DNA of 64,000 bases from Saccharina japonica (Eukaryota; Sar; Phaeophyceae; Laminariales; Laminariaceae): contig MEHQ01001845.1 in the NCBI GenBank assembly GCA_008828725.1, positions 242,298 through 306,297 on the forward strand. Direction: 5' to 3'. The position numbers and the translations under genes were made by a program. Below the pieces are notes generated by a model. That model was not told the origin of the DNA. It made no database searches and was given only the letters and a program-made list of their open reading frames with translations. Below are positions 11,296-24,307 of this stretch, piece after piece. The number at the start of each line of letters is the position of its first letter. The first letter of the stretch is position 1.

Positions 11296-12341
11296 GGCTA
11301 CGATAGAGGTGCACCATGTTTTTGCCTTGGAAGGGTGGTTACTTGAAGAGCTCTACACCTCGCCCCAAAGTGGTAATTAAGGAAGGAAAGTAAAAGTGCT
11401 ACAGTAGTAACCATTTGAGAACGTGCTAGTTTTTGTGGGTTCTGCCGATGGCTGTACTGAAAGAACCAAGGCGACAATTCACACGCCGGTTGTGTCCAAC
11501 AATGCCCTGAGTGAAAATGAAAATTCGCGTTCGCGTCGATCTTTATATTTTTCAGTTTTGCTTTAGTTATAGCCTTGAAAGGTTATTTTTTGTAACGATT
11601 TCAAATGGTCAATTTTCAATATATTTATTTTCGGCTGGCTCAGGAAACCACATTCTAGACCCGATATTGAAAATGTGTTCCCGGAGGATTGTGGTGACAA
11701 GCTATACGATCATCATACAAGTTGTATTGTAGTAAAATATCCATTTTTGATGGCGCTGAAAATGTTTCCGTTTTGGGGTTAATTCCTTACTGTCAGTAAG
11801 GAAAAAAACCGAAAACGGAAACATTTTCAGCGCCATCAAAAATGGATATGTTACTACAATACAACTTGTATGATGATCGTATAGCTAATCACCACAATCC
11901 TCCGGGAACACATTTTCAATATCGGGTCTAGAATATGGTTTCCTGAGCCAGCCGAAATTAAATATATGGAAAATTGGCCATTTGCAATCCTTACCGAAAA
12001 TAGCCTTTCAAGGCTATAACTAAAGCAAAACTGAAAAATATAAAGATCGACGCGAACGCGAATTTTCATTTTCACTCAGGGCGTTGTTGGACACAACCGG
12101 CGTGTGAATTGTCGCCTTGGTTCTTTCAGTACAGCCATCGGCAGAACCCACAAAAAAATAGCACCTTCTCAAATGGTTACTACTGCACGTATCCGATTGA
12201 AAATCCCATGGCCGAAGCAGACAAGGAACAATGTTGCAACAAAGTAATATGACAGTTCGCCGATTGTGGAGTACCCTGGTAAGGAGTTCGATCATTCAAA
12301 AACCATTTCACCCAAAAAGTGCTCTCTCTATCGTAGCACGC
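11296..12341. mobile_element. GCTACGATAGAGG MITE split by a fold-back element
   Basis: The left end GCTACGATAGAGGTGCACC at 11,297 and the inverted end CTATCGTAGCACGC ending near 12,341 are the termini of a short MITE family also seen at 15,149-15,417 and 37,684-37,923, with single ends near 57,262 and 59,435. Internal sequence on both sides agrees with those copies, and the middle is displaced by the palindrome at 11,402-12,185. Confidence 0.6.
11402..12185. mobile_element. Fold-back element, two arms of about 390 bp
   Basis: The left arm (11,402-11,791) and right arm (11,794-12,185) are near-perfect inverted copies meeting at CCTTACTGTCAGTAAGG with almost no spacer. Both outer ends read CAGTAGTAACC. 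Mirror-image 73-aa frames on opposite strands (11,511-11,732 and 11,854-12,075) are a by-product of the symmetry and not genes. No target duplication was evident. Confidence 0.8.
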
Positions 12342-12719
12342 ATCGTATGTTTATTAAAATGTGAAAACCTCTGTGGTCAACGCAAAACTCATCGGAGGAC
12401 ACACTGGTGCTCTCCATTACGGCTTGCCTCGATGCCCTGGTGGGCAGTGGGCGTCGTGCACTTCAGCACTCAGACCCGGGGTCCGTCATACTGTACACGT
12501 ACTACTGCTATAGAAGAGGTGTGGCCCTTACCAGCGCCTCGCCCGAAGGCTTGCCCACGCTGGTCAGCCTGAAAGACAAGGAGGAACTGTCGGAGTGCCA
12601 GATACACGACATCAAGCAGGCAGTGCTTGTTAAAGAGGACAGGGCTGTTTCATCAGACTTCTGGACAGGAATACCACGGATGCGCACCTTGAGCTCTCCG
12701 GAAATAATTTAACGTGGGG
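12342..12719 (+). other. Unrecognised open stretch
   Basis: A 101-aa frame (12,407-12,712) ends PRMRTLSSPEII. I do not recognise a domain. It lies just upstream of a dispersed repeat that also occurs at 41.4-41.8 kb, so it may be part of a mobile element. Confidence 0.2.
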
Positions 12720-13195
12720 AAAGCCAGAGGCCTGTGTAGGTGTGAGTATGACTACCGCGTCATGCTCCATGCGGAAGGAAGCACAACAACTTTAAGTTTC
12801 CGTTGGAGTCGTACAGCACGGATGAGGTCGCCGCTATGGGGGCGTGGGTGCTGCTAGAGGTTCACAGGAGGGGGTGAGGAGGTCGGAACGGGAGCCGACT
12901 TCGATTGTCCGCAACGCGGAGCTTTTAGCGCAGTGGGGGGCGAGTTGATCCGCGTAGGGTTAGTCTAGTGTATGACAAGCTTGATTGAGTTATCCTCGAG
13001 TTAAGTCAGTTTTATTTTATTTTTCGCAGTATCTGATGGTAGACACACCAGGTTGCGGCTTCAGCCAGACCTACAACATTCTGCGCATTATTTGTTGATT
13101 GGGGAGGTCAAGCGAGTAATCCCATGTCAAAGGTATTGCAGTTTGGTAGTACCGCTCTCGTCGGTTGCGGCTGACCTGTACAATGTCAACGTGAT
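12720..13195. repeat. Dispersed repeat R, copy 1
   Basis: The reverse complement of this stretch occurs at about 41,395-41,810 and again at 43,370-43,785. Shared blocks include the GTTGGAGTCGTAC, CGCAACGCGGA and GGTTGCGGCTGACCTG segments. Substitutions and small indels are frequent, so it is an old family. No intact frame is preserved across copies. Confidence 0.7.
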
Positions 13196-13309
13196 ATGTG
13201 GCTCTCGCGGCATAAATTAATTAGAAATAAAAAACACTTAAAAAACTGCAATTTGAGCGGAGAAAAATAAGAATCGTCATATATTTCTAGATTTCCATTT
13301 TTTCCATTT

Positions 13310-13460
13310 TTTCCCCATTTATTGGAACGTGAGGCCTTCCAAAAATTTTGCCCTCTGAAAAATTTCCAAGATTTCCAAGATTTCCAAGATTTCCAAGGTT
13401 TCCTTTTTTTTTTGAGAAAAATATTGGAAATTATGGAAAATAACTGCTCGATAAGAACGA
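13310..13460. repeat. TTTCCAAGA minisatellite in a dispersed repeat
   Basis: About four units of TTTCCAAGA at 13,364-13,402, followed by GGTTTCC and a T run. The reverse complement of the surrounding block (CCTTCCAAA, then TTTGCCCTCTGAAAAA-like sequence) is found at 42,370-42,500 and 44,345-44,475. It is linked to repeat R in all three places. Confidence 0.65.
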
Positions 13461-15148
13461 CCCTAAGAAACGTCGTAAATGTTGCTGGTGAGGGCACACA
13501 AAATAGGACTTTGAGCCTGGAAGCCAAATTGACGTTTCTTAACACCGGCCCCCCATTGTACTCATGCAGGCCGTCCTGCGATCTTCAAGTTAGCTCGTCG
13601 TCTACCAAATGGCCCGACGTGTCGCTGTCCACAATCACCGTGAACCTGACAGCGTTGGGGTGAAAATCCCTTCCGCCGTTGCCTATCACCAGTCCCTTCA
13701 TGGCATTGATGATGTTGTCGCTGTTGTTGGAATCCGACTCCCCCTAATGGTAGGTAGTATTTATCCCCAAGGCGGTCTTCTTTGATACCCGCAGTCAGTA
13801 GTCCGGACCGAATGCGCGGTGTTGGAGTCGTACAACAGAGCTCTTGCTCGAGGGTCCCGAGACTTTAAAATCTACTGTTCGTCGTAGACAACGGCCAACA
13901 ACAGAGATCCCAATTTACAATCGTGAAGATGTTGCTGTCGTACAGCAGTTATTACTCGATGCTTTGCTCGGATTTTTTGGGGTCCCACGTCAAATGAAAG
14001 ATGCGGCAGGGGGGACTGTGTACCCCAACACAGTATAGCTCTGGGAGCTTCTCACACAGGTTCCACCATTCCCAACTACGCAATGCAGCAGCTGTTGGTG
14101 GATGCCCTGTAGGACCCCTGGACGCACGCAGTAGTACCAGTATGTACGATACACAGTACAGTACTGGGTAAGATACAGAGGTGTAGTGTACTATATCAAT
14201 AGTACGAGCAGGATACGGCAGTGCCGCAGGAGACAGCAATCTACCAGTACGAGAAGGATAGAGCACACGGTACTACTGCCGTTGTAGTATCAGCAAGATA
14301 CAGGTGTGGAGCATCCTCAGTGAAGCTATCCTACGATGTTGATACGACCTCGGGCTCATGCCGGCGCCTAGCACAGGCGGGCAGGGTCAGCGAGCTGGGG
14401 CGCTCCTCACGTAGACATACACCACGTAGTTAAGTATATATATAATATCGTCGGACCTCGCAGGCCACCATCGAGGCGCAGCGAGCAAGTCAAGGAAGCA
14501 AGTCAAGGAAGTCAAGCCAAGCACGGGAAGTCACAGATGGAGAAAGCCTCATCAAGTATATGAACTCCCTAATATATGAAACCGTCATCATACCTGCTGT
14601 ATCGAGTGCCAAGCACAATCAATATACGAGGATAAAAAAAACAAAATACATTTGATACGCATATCGTAGCCTGGTTAACCCCTCCTGTTCCAAATCGTAC
14701 GGCCGCTTGGCACCCTCACTGGCATGCCGTCGTGACAGGTTCAGGTGGTGGCAAAAACCACTGCAGTTGGGTGTGGAAGATCTCCATTTATGAGCAAAGC
14801 GCTACCAGCCTATATAGGTCAAGGCAGGAGCGCGGGTAAAGGATTCCGAATATTTCTTGAGTACAGATCTTGGGCAAATCACCGACATGGTTTTATAGCA
14901 CGACCACAGCGCTCTCCGCGAGGCACAAGAGTGTAGATACACTCGCCCGCCAGCCGGCATTAACGAGGCGTTCACGGGTGTATGGGGCTAAAAATAAACA
15001 TCAGTCGGACGTTGACATCCGCCAGAGCGGCGAACGATTTCAAGAACGTTACACCCACGACGGTTGAAGACCAGTTTTTACCGCTGCGCAAAAATAACCA
15101 ATGGGCGCAGGCTACGGTAGACGTGCACTACCATGTTCTTCTCTGACG
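13461..15148. other. No recognisable gene
   Basis: Only short ORFs without recognisable domains. The stretch 14,140-14,300 is rich in short GTAC/CAGTAC palindromic motifs. Nothing else stands out. Confidence 0.4.
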
Positions 15149-15417
15149 CGTGCTACGATAGAGGTACGTAGCACTTTTTGGCTGAAATCGTTTCTGGGTG
15201 AGAAGTGCTCCTTAACCCGAAATCGTCGGACTTTCAGTATTGTGTTCAAAAATTGTTCATTGTATAGTTACTGTAGGCATGGTACTGTAGTTTTTTCATC
15301 GGGTACGTACGTAGCGTTTTTATTTCCTTTCCAAACCAGTTTTTCGGTGAGGTATTAACTCCTAAAGCGACTTCCATCGGGAAAAAAACACGGTGCACAT
15401 CTACGGCGGTGGCATGC
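15149..15417. mobile_element. GCTACGATAGAGG MITE, copy 2
   Basis: Left end GCGTGCTACGATAGAGGTAC and inverted right end with CATCTACGGCGGTGGCATGC. Internal landmarks (GCACTTTTTGGCTGAAATCG, then CCGAAATCGTCGGACTTTCA) match the copy at 37,684-37,923. A partial inverted piece of the same family follows at about 15,440-15,540. Confidence 0.65.
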
Positions 15418-16737
15418 GTCTTTTGAGGGTCGCCCCTTCCGGAGCTCTATAACTTACCCCAAAAACTGGTTTTGGACGAAAACAAAAGTGCTATTAATGT
15501 ACCCGATGAACAATGCGATGGCCTAGGTATACAATGCACACTATTGTAACGCAAGAATGAAAGCCCGATCGTTCAGCATCGATTCCAGTAAAAAAGTACA
15601 ACCTCTAATACCACCGTAATAAAAGTGGTTTATCCCCCAAGCAATGCGTGCTATAGGCCGAAAGGAAGGCTGTTTTTGGACTTGTGCTTGAAGCCACACC
15701 ACGGCGTACTCGTAGCAAGTCTCCTGTGCGCCCCCGTAAAAAAACCAGAAGCATTGGCATTGGAAGAAATGATACTTCGAATCAAACGGCGAGTAGAAAA
15801 CACGAAACCCTTCCTGAGAAGAACGACACCGGGAAAGTCAGGCAGATAATTTGAGCAAAATAATAATCTCGCGAGCCGCTATTCTCAAAAACCGGCGATT
15901 ATTATTTTCTCGTCGGTCCGTTTGCCTTGACCCACATCTTGAACCTGGTGGTCCAAGGAATGGATTCCGTGCATGCAGCCCGCGTATCCGATACGTTGAA
16001 AACATGCGATATGCTGCTGTTCTCCGGTCTCTGTTGTGCTCACACTTGGGCCGCACAATTGAGCAATATGTGGAACAATAATACCAATGCAATCAATCCT
16101 TTGCGTAGACCGGGGATACGACTGCGAGGGGCTTATTAGTGCATGTTGCCGTGTTGATGCTTTGAAATCGTGTTTATATCATCTACAAACCCCTAAGACC
16201 CGCCACGCCTATGTATACATGTCCACGACCACCAGCATACTAATTACGTACAGCCAAGCGACACGCCAGTGGTGCGGGCTTGAAAAAAAGTACACCTCAA
16301 CGATATTTATAAACCCAACTATACACGATTTAAGACCAACGCATAAATAGGAACAAAACAAGCCGAACAAAATCACCCACGGCAAAGAGAATTGAAACAA
16401 ACGCCAGCCTTAACAACATAATGGCGAAACGCCGCGGTCGCAGCAGAACCTTCCGTAACCCTCAGCGACTCTCAAATGCATCGTGCAAACTGGAAACACA
16501 AAGTTCTGTCGATGAAACCTGCCCTATTCGAAGGAATCATGGCGCCCGTCTCTGTGTGGTCTCACGAATGGTACATACAATCTTATCCCTTCCCTTCAGT
16601 CTACACAACACAACTACAAACTCATGTCCGAGGCCATCAAAAACGAAACCGGCCCCGCCTAGAGGAGCTATGACAGCACCACGGCTTTGCCAGACGCACG
16701 GTGAAGACAACATACCTGTATGGCGTCTAGTGTACCG
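15418..16737. other. No recognisable gene; 3' side of the hAT gene
   Basis: Apart from the inverted MITE piece at 15,440-15,540, the stretch shows short unsupported ORFs only. Minus-strand sequence just below 16,738 would be the 3' UTR of the hAT-like gene. Confidence 0.4.
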
Positions 16738-17866
16738 CTACTGCACCACTACAACTTTCTGGCCGGCACCATCAGCCTGCGCAATAACGGCCTTGTCGTA
16801 CCCGTCCGACTGCACTTTCTCGTCCAGCTTTTGCGTGTATGAACGAACCTCTGGGATCATCCCCTTGTTGAGCTTCAAAAACGCCATCATATCAACGCAG
16901 TCCCGTCGCATACTCTGCCGAAGATTGCTCATAGAAAACGCCACCGAAGGTAACTCTCCCGCGGGTTGGCAAGTAGTCGTCGTCTCGACACTGTGAAACA
17001 CCCTCGCGAGCATGGCCAGCGTCGGGAACTTTGCCAACGCGCGAATGTTCCCATAGTCGTCCAAGCTCGGCCGTGCCGCGTCGTCCCAGAAAGAGAGCAG
17101 GTCGAAGTTGCTACCGCTGATTTCTGGTGAGAACTTATACTCCATGATTTCCTTGTCGAAACGGCTTGCGACGGTACTGGCTGCGGCCGCCACCGCCGCC
17201 GCTGCTGCCGCACGCTTCTGCCTCTTCCGAGAATACTCAGCGAAAGGGTCTTCGTCTGCTTCGGCGGGTCTCTTCCCGGGAGTTGTGCCGTCTGTAGCAG
17301 GCGGTGCGTCAGCTGGGGTCGGAGGGGGAGAGCTGGTGGCGTCGCGGTCCGACATGCCGTCCCTCAGCCTCGCTAGTGCAACCCTCAGTCTCTCCGCGTG
17401 GTTCCCTCCCCCGGAGTCATTCCCATCCAGAGCTTTGTAGCGGGGGTCGAGGAACATGCCCATAAGCTCTACCTCGAGGTCCGGCACGTGCGCTTTACTG
17501 CGTGTCAACTCGTCGATGGCGAATCCGATGAACTTGGCCGTGGTTGCGTGGAGGTGCCCGATAGGCTTGTGGCCAGGGGAGGCCCCGGCCACGCCGCGGT
17601 CGATGATCATAGTCGTGTCATCTCCGAGAAGCTCGAGGAGAGTGTTGCACAGAAATATGGAACGGCCCATGAAGCCGTCAGCTCCGCCTTCGATGGCTGT
17701 GCTGACGTACTTGAACAGGTCGAGGACGCCGCACATTTCTGTGACGATGAGCCACTCCTCCGGCGTGAGTCCCAGGTGGGCCATGTGCGGGTGCAAGCGA
17801 AGGCACGCAGCGATGGGGCTCATCAACGCGACGAGCGTCTGCAACGTCGCCAGAGTAGACGCCCAG
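16738..17866 (-). CDS. hAT transposase, C-terminal exon with dimerisation domain
   Basis: The frame from SWASTLATLQTLVALM to the stop is intact, about 375 residues. It carries the end of the RNase H-like transposase fold (LTPEEW, AIEGGADG, FLDPRYKAL), an Ala-rich/basic segment (KRQKRAAAAAA) and a complete hAT C-terminal dimerisation domain (DLLSFWDD, KFPTLAMLARVFHSV, LRQSM, MAFLKLNKGM). The proposed acceptor is CCTAAG before C-TGG at 17,866, joining in phase to a donor at 19,229 (exon ends in phase 2 and this exon supplies one base). Open frame upstream of the acceptor (to 17,940) is probably intron. hAT transposases cut and paste DNA in the nucleus. A domesticated gene is equally compatible. 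Confidence 0.75.
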
Positions 17867-19228
17867 CTTAGGTCGGTGCAGGAAAACGGCAGGGGCGAAG
17901 GAAACAAAATTACATGATGGAATGTGTACGAGGTGCACAACTTGGAATGCCACAGGTTTCAGAACACTGGTCGGTATGTTTGTGCAATACAATTCTACGC
18001 TTGTAGGCAGGTACTCCTAGATGGGGTTTGATAAAGTGACGAGCGTCGGCATCATTGACAGGGACGAACACCGCTCAAGGTCGGTGCAAAACAAAGGGGG
18101 GGGGGGGGGCGAACAACGAGTTGGTAACGCTTGGTTGATATGTACAACCGGAGTATTGCGGGGATAGCCTTTGAAAAAAGTTCAGGGTACATGCCAAAAA
18201 CAAAGAGTTACGCTCTTATTAATAGGCACAACCAAGTGCGGGATACCCGAAGAGCACGACAAAGAACATGTCAATAACAGCTGTAGCAATCGTAGCAGTA
18301 CTTTCTCAGTACAGCGAAATTTGTCTTTGGCTTTTCACCGCTGCCGTAGCCCTGCAGTCAACAACACATACAATGAAAGGATATCGACGACGGTATGCAA
18401 TTGTTTCGTTGTCCGTGGCAACTAATAGTAGCAATCGTAACTTCACGTACAAACATGACGTCAACGCGAAACGTCGCATGCTCATCGTCAATGTCAACGC
18501 GTACTATTATAGACGTTGTACAGTGTTCACTTACAAGCGTTTTTTTTAAACCAAGGGACATACAGCACATACACCGCCAACGCCGGTTGTTCACCCCTTT
18601 AGGGAGGGAAAGCGTATGGTGTCACCTACAACAAGGTACTCGTACACATCGTGTATCGCACATGAAACGAAGGGCGGAAAAAACAATGCAAAACGTACCG
18701 GGAAATCTCGCGTGCGAAAGAGCGCAACGAAACCAGACCAACCAAACAAAGTCAGAAAGCGAATGTAGCTAGCGACAAAGGAAGGAAATTGTGAGAAAGA
18801 AGACCAACTACCGAGAGAAATGGAGCTATAAAACAGGATCATCTGAAAGTAACTCGTACTTTCGGATGGTCCTGTCGTATATCTTCATCTCTCACGGTAT
18901 ATAACTTGTTATTTCTGGGCAGTGTCTTCCTACTGTGTCGCTATATATGTGTTACCCTTATCCTTGTATTCTAGTTTGTTTTCACCGTGCTTTTCAGCAC
19001 CAAAGATTTTCCGGTACATTTTGCGAGGTATGTTCTTACCTCGTTTCATGTGCGACGCATCTTGGGTATCGTGACCCGGCTTGAGGGATGTAACCTCACA
19101 ACTACTTCAGGAATACAGCAGTAGGAAGCGCAAGACATCGGCACAGGCAACCGCGCGAACATACTCCATGGTCAACTTTCAACAGCAGCAACACACTTTC
19201 TACAGCAGCTTTTTTGCCCAGACCGCAC
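17867..19228 (-). other. Proposed intron between hAT exons
   Basis: Bounded on the minus strand by GTGCGG (donor side, 19,228) and CCTAAG (acceptor, 17,867). It holds only short ORFs and a 13-base G run near 18,098. No other gene is evident. Confidence 0.5.
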
Positions 19229-19620
19229 CTGCTTTCGGGGGCTTTCCCTGGGTCGCACTGCTTCGCCCCCCCCACACCCGGAAGCGCGGCGTGGCGGAGA
19301 AGGTCCTCCACTTCCTTCTCCCTGTCGGGCGCCTGATCGCGCAGGGCCTCGTTGTCGACAGCAGAGTTGCTGAAAAGCCCCAACAGGGATGAACACTTCC
19401 CCACCAGGCCTTTCATCGCGGCGTTTTCGCATGTGTTACCGCCATCGTCGCCGAGGCCCAACGCCCGCACGACGGCGGAGTCAAGTCGGTGGCCACGGCA
19501 CAGTATGCTGTTGAGACCGAGGTGGGTGCAGGCGTCAGCGAAGGCAGAGGCCGGGTCCACGGTAGCACTGATGAACACCTCACACGGCCGGACGTCCTCG
19601 CCGAAGTAGTCCGCTGTCAC
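19229..19620 (-). CDS. hAT transposase, middle exon
   Basis: The minus frame reads ADYFGEDVRPCEVFISATVD, then a CRGHRLDSAVVRALGL segment, GLVGKCSSLLGLFSNSAVDN and a charged region. A Cys-x-Gly-His-Arg-Leu motif followed by an ALGL helix and an FSxSAVxN helix is what I expect of the hAT insertion/RNase H-like region. The exon probably starts after CTCCAG (19,621 side), phase 0, and ends AGCAG/GTGCGG at 19,229. Phase 0 does not match the phase-2 end of the next upstream block (24,308), so at least one exon is unrecognised in 19.6-24.3 kb, or the locus is broken. Confidence 0.65.
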
Positions 19621-22600
19621 CTGGAGCGGTGTAGGCCGTTGCAGGTGACACAGGAGCGTGTTGAATATGACGCGTGCCACGAGAGGAGGACGATTACGTT
19701 TTGACGAAAATATTTCCGGTCGGCCGGCCTCCTTAACCCAATTTTGTCGGGATGCCGTTCGTGTGTTCCCAAATATTATTCGTGACATACCTAGGCTTTG
19801 GAACTTTTCATCGTATTGTACTATTTAGCTTTCCTCCGAATCAGGTTCTGGGTGGGGTGCGAGCTCCTCGGGTAAAACGAGCCCAAATATTTTTAGGTCT
19901 TACCCCTAGAAGGCAAAACACGCGTCAACATAGACATATATACAATAGTTTGCACATGTCGGACACGCGATCTAGACCACGTAGACCCTAACCTGCCTCT
20001 TCTGAGGTGCCCGGCACGATCTGTGCTGTACAGATCCAACCAGAGCAACCTGTCCAACATCATACAGACTATATATATATATACCTCCCACCGGCAACAC
20101 AAGATAGACCTTGCAGGTCAGTCATGTATTTGCCGTGAAATATCTGGATCTTTCGAGTAGGAATCGATGACTTGAAGAAGAGCTGTGAACAGTTGCGCAA
20201 TGCGATAAGGTAACGCCTTGTGGCACTTGAGGGACACTTTCGATTGGACACGAAAACATGCAGCCACGAGTTGTGACACTTATGCATAATGGAGAGGCGT
20301 CTGTAGCAACACATGCGCACAATGAAGAAGTGCGTTGCGACGTTTGTAGGGACATTTTAATGGCGTCGAAAATTGCAGCAACGAGTAGGAACACTTGTTC
20401 ATACACTCAATTGCCGACAAAAATTGCAAAGCGTGGTTTGGGCGCATGTAGACACGCTTTAAAGGTATTTATAGACACATGTCAAGTGTCAACATACCAT
20501 GTGCCGTATTGTTTTTCAATACAGTAGTGGTTTCTCAGTAGTGTCGGCACGAGCCAGCCGGAAAAACCGGCACTTCTGCAGCAACCGGCACCACTCCGGA
20601 CTGGGGAATACCAACGTGGGTTTTAGTTCCGAAATGAAAAACCTGGACCAGCCAAAAACATCGGCCCTATTCGGGTAACCGGCACTGCTGAGGGACCACT
20701 ATCGTATTCGAATAGAATGCAGCCACGCGTTGTGACCCTTGCCATGATTGTTGACAGGCACCAAAACAACGCAGTAATTATATGACGCAGTTGACACAAT
20801 TTAGACGCAGCGTAAAACAAAGCAACGAGCTGTGGCTGAGGTAGACACAGTGCAGCGGCAAAATCTCAAATGCAGGACCGATTTAGGACACAGCACAGTT
20901 GATCTCAATTTAGTGGAAACATCACATGCAGCAACGAGGGGTCACACAGATAGAAACAATATTTAGGGAGAACAAAAACTGCAGGGACGAGGTGTGACTA
21001 CATCGAGAGCCGGTACCAATAAGAGGATCAACAGATATTCACATCAAAACCCCAGGTAACGTTAACCTGGTATTTTGTTTCAGGTAAAAACGGGAGTATG
21101 TGTACAATACGTACAGACGCGATCCGACACAGAACCTACCGTAAACAACGAGAATGAGTTAACGGTCAAGGTAGTCAACCAGCGCTCGTGCATTCTGCTG
21201 CTTCAGCAAAGTCAGTGCCCTCCCTTGAAAAGCAACCCATATGCCCATGTGACCAGCAAAACGTGTATCATGCTGCTGCAAGGGCTGCTGTTGTCCGGTT
21301 CGGGATTTCTGCCCGAGGGGAAGAGGAAGGATGTTGTGTTTGACATCACCCCCGCCACTTGCAATTTCAAAAGAGTTTATGCTGTTCCGTAGTTTACTCG
21401 ATATATCGGGGGAAGCAGCACAGACCGCAGTTACACGTGCAGCGAAGGGAGTTGCACTGGTTGCCACACGCGGCAGGGAGAAGGGCACTTCCCACGCACA
21501 GTTCAACAATTGATCCACCCGTGAGACATGTGTCGCCGGCGGGGTTTACGTGACAATAAATAGTTGTGGAGGCTATGGAACTCCCAAGAAAGAGGACGTG
21601 TTGACATACCATATGTTCTGTCCGCGCATGTCCGCGTAGGTTTATATGTGTATATATATATCATAAGTATTTTGTTTGCTTGGGGCAGGGATCTAGCGCC
21701 ATCACGCGGAGCACGGCCAGCGGACATCGCGGACCAGGAAAGATGGACCATTCTAGATGAACCATTCTACCAGTTTATTCACGCTGGCAAAGGCGGTCTG
21801 TTTGAGTTAGGACGCTCTTATTATGCGGCACACGCTCCCCGACACAGAGTTATATACACTACAGAACGATACAATGAGCGGACGTGAACAACAATGAGAT
21901 AGCTCTGTGCTTCATGAAAAACAACCAACTTAGAGGGTTGTCGTTTGGATGGACCGCCCGACGAACAAGCCCGAGACATGGGCAAAATATTGCTTGGGTG
22001 GGCACTCTCTTGTGTGTTACTAATACTTGAGCTCGACTTCAACGGGAAACGCCTGGAGGAGGTAGATAATAACATTTTATGATTACATGCTGTGAACGAC
22101 ACAACACGGGACGCGTTTATTTCGTTGCTTCGCGGATCATTTATGTTCAAGCTGATACCCGCAAGCGCGTGTGTTACTTATTTTCACCGCGACTAGCAGT
22201 CTACGAACGCCTGACGGCCTGAGGAATCGTCGTCTCTTGTACGAGCGGTTATTCATGCATAAAATGTGCTGTTGCTCAAGTCGAAAAGCTAGGAAACAAT
22301 TTGAACACGAGTCACCGCGTTGACGTCGTGGATGGGATGTTTGCGTTGACATTAGGCAATGCCGAAAACATCCCTGCGCGGAGCGAGACCGGGGTTGTTT
22401 GTGTAGGCGTTATTCAACAACACCAATTTCGGTTGGTAAGGGACGTTTTCCATACCTAAAATAAGCCCCGAAATTGAAGGTTTGGACGGACACACTAAAA
22501 AGCACGATACATTTCGATCGAGACTTCGTTTATATTCGTACCTGATCAACAGGCACTGGGAACAATATATCGCATGGCTGATTTCGTTGAAGCGTCGTGA

Positions 22601-24307
22601 CACTTTAAAATAGATTTGTAGTGCACTACACTCGCACAATCATGACCCTCGTTGGCACCCGGCTCCCCCGGTTGTCTCGTGGTTACACGTCGCAATCACT
22701 AGGGATGGGGGTGAACAGTATAATCCTTAAATTGCTGCAATACGGCAGAATACGTAAGGAATTACCAAAAACCGCAAGCAACAAAACTGTAAGTATACCG
22801 GGAATGTTCTGCGGCACTTGGCGGCTTGACGGTTCGGGGAAAATGTGCATCATAAATCACTTTACGCCGGCAGCGCTGATTGGCCTAGGACACGTTTATA
22901 GAGCAACTTGGACACAAAACCTGCGGTAGACCAGATCGTATCTACTCGGGGTGAATTGCCACCAGTATTTTGCCCAATCTCAACGTAAATAATAGTTGAC
23001 AAATACAGAAAAGCTCAGTTGTCCTCCTGAGGCTTTGGAGAGGCTCTTTGGCCAATCGAAACGCGTCAATTTTCACATTTTACTCTCGATTTACATTTTC
23101 GCTTTTCAGTCAGTACCTGGTAAAAACAGCTGTGGGTCTACTTCTCCAAAATTAAAAAAATAAACAACGCGCACCTCCTCGATCCAGGAAATCAGTTCCA
23201 GCTGCGTGTGCCGACCAGGACAGGATCTCATTCCCAGGCTTAGACGCGTCGGCGTCTTGGTGCCCGCCCTGTAAATACGTTTCATGGATGGCGATATGGA
23301 AGGAAGGGGCTGTTTGTCAGAACCAACACAGCAGGACGGGAATAATGCGTCGTTTTACTTTTAGTAGACCGCTCCGTTCGAAAATACAGGGTGCATTTGG
23401 GCATTGGCGTGCACATTCAAACCACGCTTACAGAAAAGAGGCGTCGAGTTAGCAGAGGGACGCGACCATTTTTCAACGCTAGATTTTCCCGCCATGAGGA
23501 GGCTGCCAGGACCGAACAGGGTGTACTTGGAAAGGCTTTGTCGAGACCCTTGCGAAAATACAACGTACGACGTTAGCACCCTTACCGTTGTCGAGAAAAA
23601 GAGCACTCAAAACGAGCGCACCGCTGTGCGAAGCCAACGCCCTCTACAGTGGTTTACACACTGGGGAGCCCACTGATCGCCCCATGCAACGTGCCATGAC
23701 ATACCCACACACCATGTGCTACCCGATGAGGTGCAAACCCAGGAACCCCATGCCATAAACAACGGGGCCAGTTGAACCGTAGGACGTGCTACATACAGTA
23801 TACACCAAGGCATTGTCCATAGAGTACAGCATGGGACACGCGATGAGTTATCCCGAACCATACGCCATTCCTTGGTGAACAATCATGGCCCCTCGCGGAT
23901 GACACCAAGGGACGTTTTGTACCGTGGGACGTCGTGTCATGGCATTCGCCGTGATGCACACCATGGACTACACCATGGAATTGCCATATCGCCAGCTGCC
24001 AATGAGAAAATCCACGGGATCAACAGCGGAACACCCGGACACACAATGTATGTCTTGGACACGACGCGTCTTCTTGAGCTGCCTTTTGCCGTGGAAAAAA
24101 ACTCGAAACGTGAGCTTGTTACCTATATCTCGGGATTTGGTTTTGGTGCGGGCGGTAGTCGGAACAACCTCCGACGAAGTTCAATCACCTAAGCGGCTGA
24201 AATCATCGCAAACTTGACAATGCTACGAATACGCGTGGGAACAACGACCGTAAAAAAAATTAAAACACCCGCAACAACGGAAACCAGGGTAGGAACGAAA
24301 AACGAAC
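19621..24307. other. Repeat-poor stretch inside the hAT locus, no clear gene
   Basis: Presumed intron sequence. A minus-strand frame at 21,159-21,518 is preceded by AG-rich acceptor-like sequence but shows no recognisable hAT motif. The stretch 23,690-24,010 is enriched in CCATG and CACCATGG words, perhaps a very old tandem repeat. No host gene was recognised. Confidence 0.4.
20258..20995 (+). repeat. Degenerate GCAGCAACGAG tandem-like repeat
   Basis: Variants of GCAGCAACGAGTTGTGACAC recur at about 20,259, 20,371, 20,719, 20,818, 20,931 and 20,979. Several are spaced by roughly 100-110 bp. Between them, 20,545-20,680 has several ACCGGCAC words. Units are strongly diverged, so the array is old. 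Confidence 0.5.

Noticed and set aside
17108..17917. Several plus-strand ORFs over 100 aa
   Set aside because: Antisense to the hAT C-terminal exon; GC-rich coding DNA leaves other frames open.
19352..19704. Plus-strand ORFs opposite the hAT middle exon
   Set aside because: No domain; shadows of the minus-strand exon.
21159..21518. Candidate missing hAT exon on the minus strand
   Set aside because: Possible acceptor and donor exist but the phases do not connect both neighbours and no hAT motif is present.
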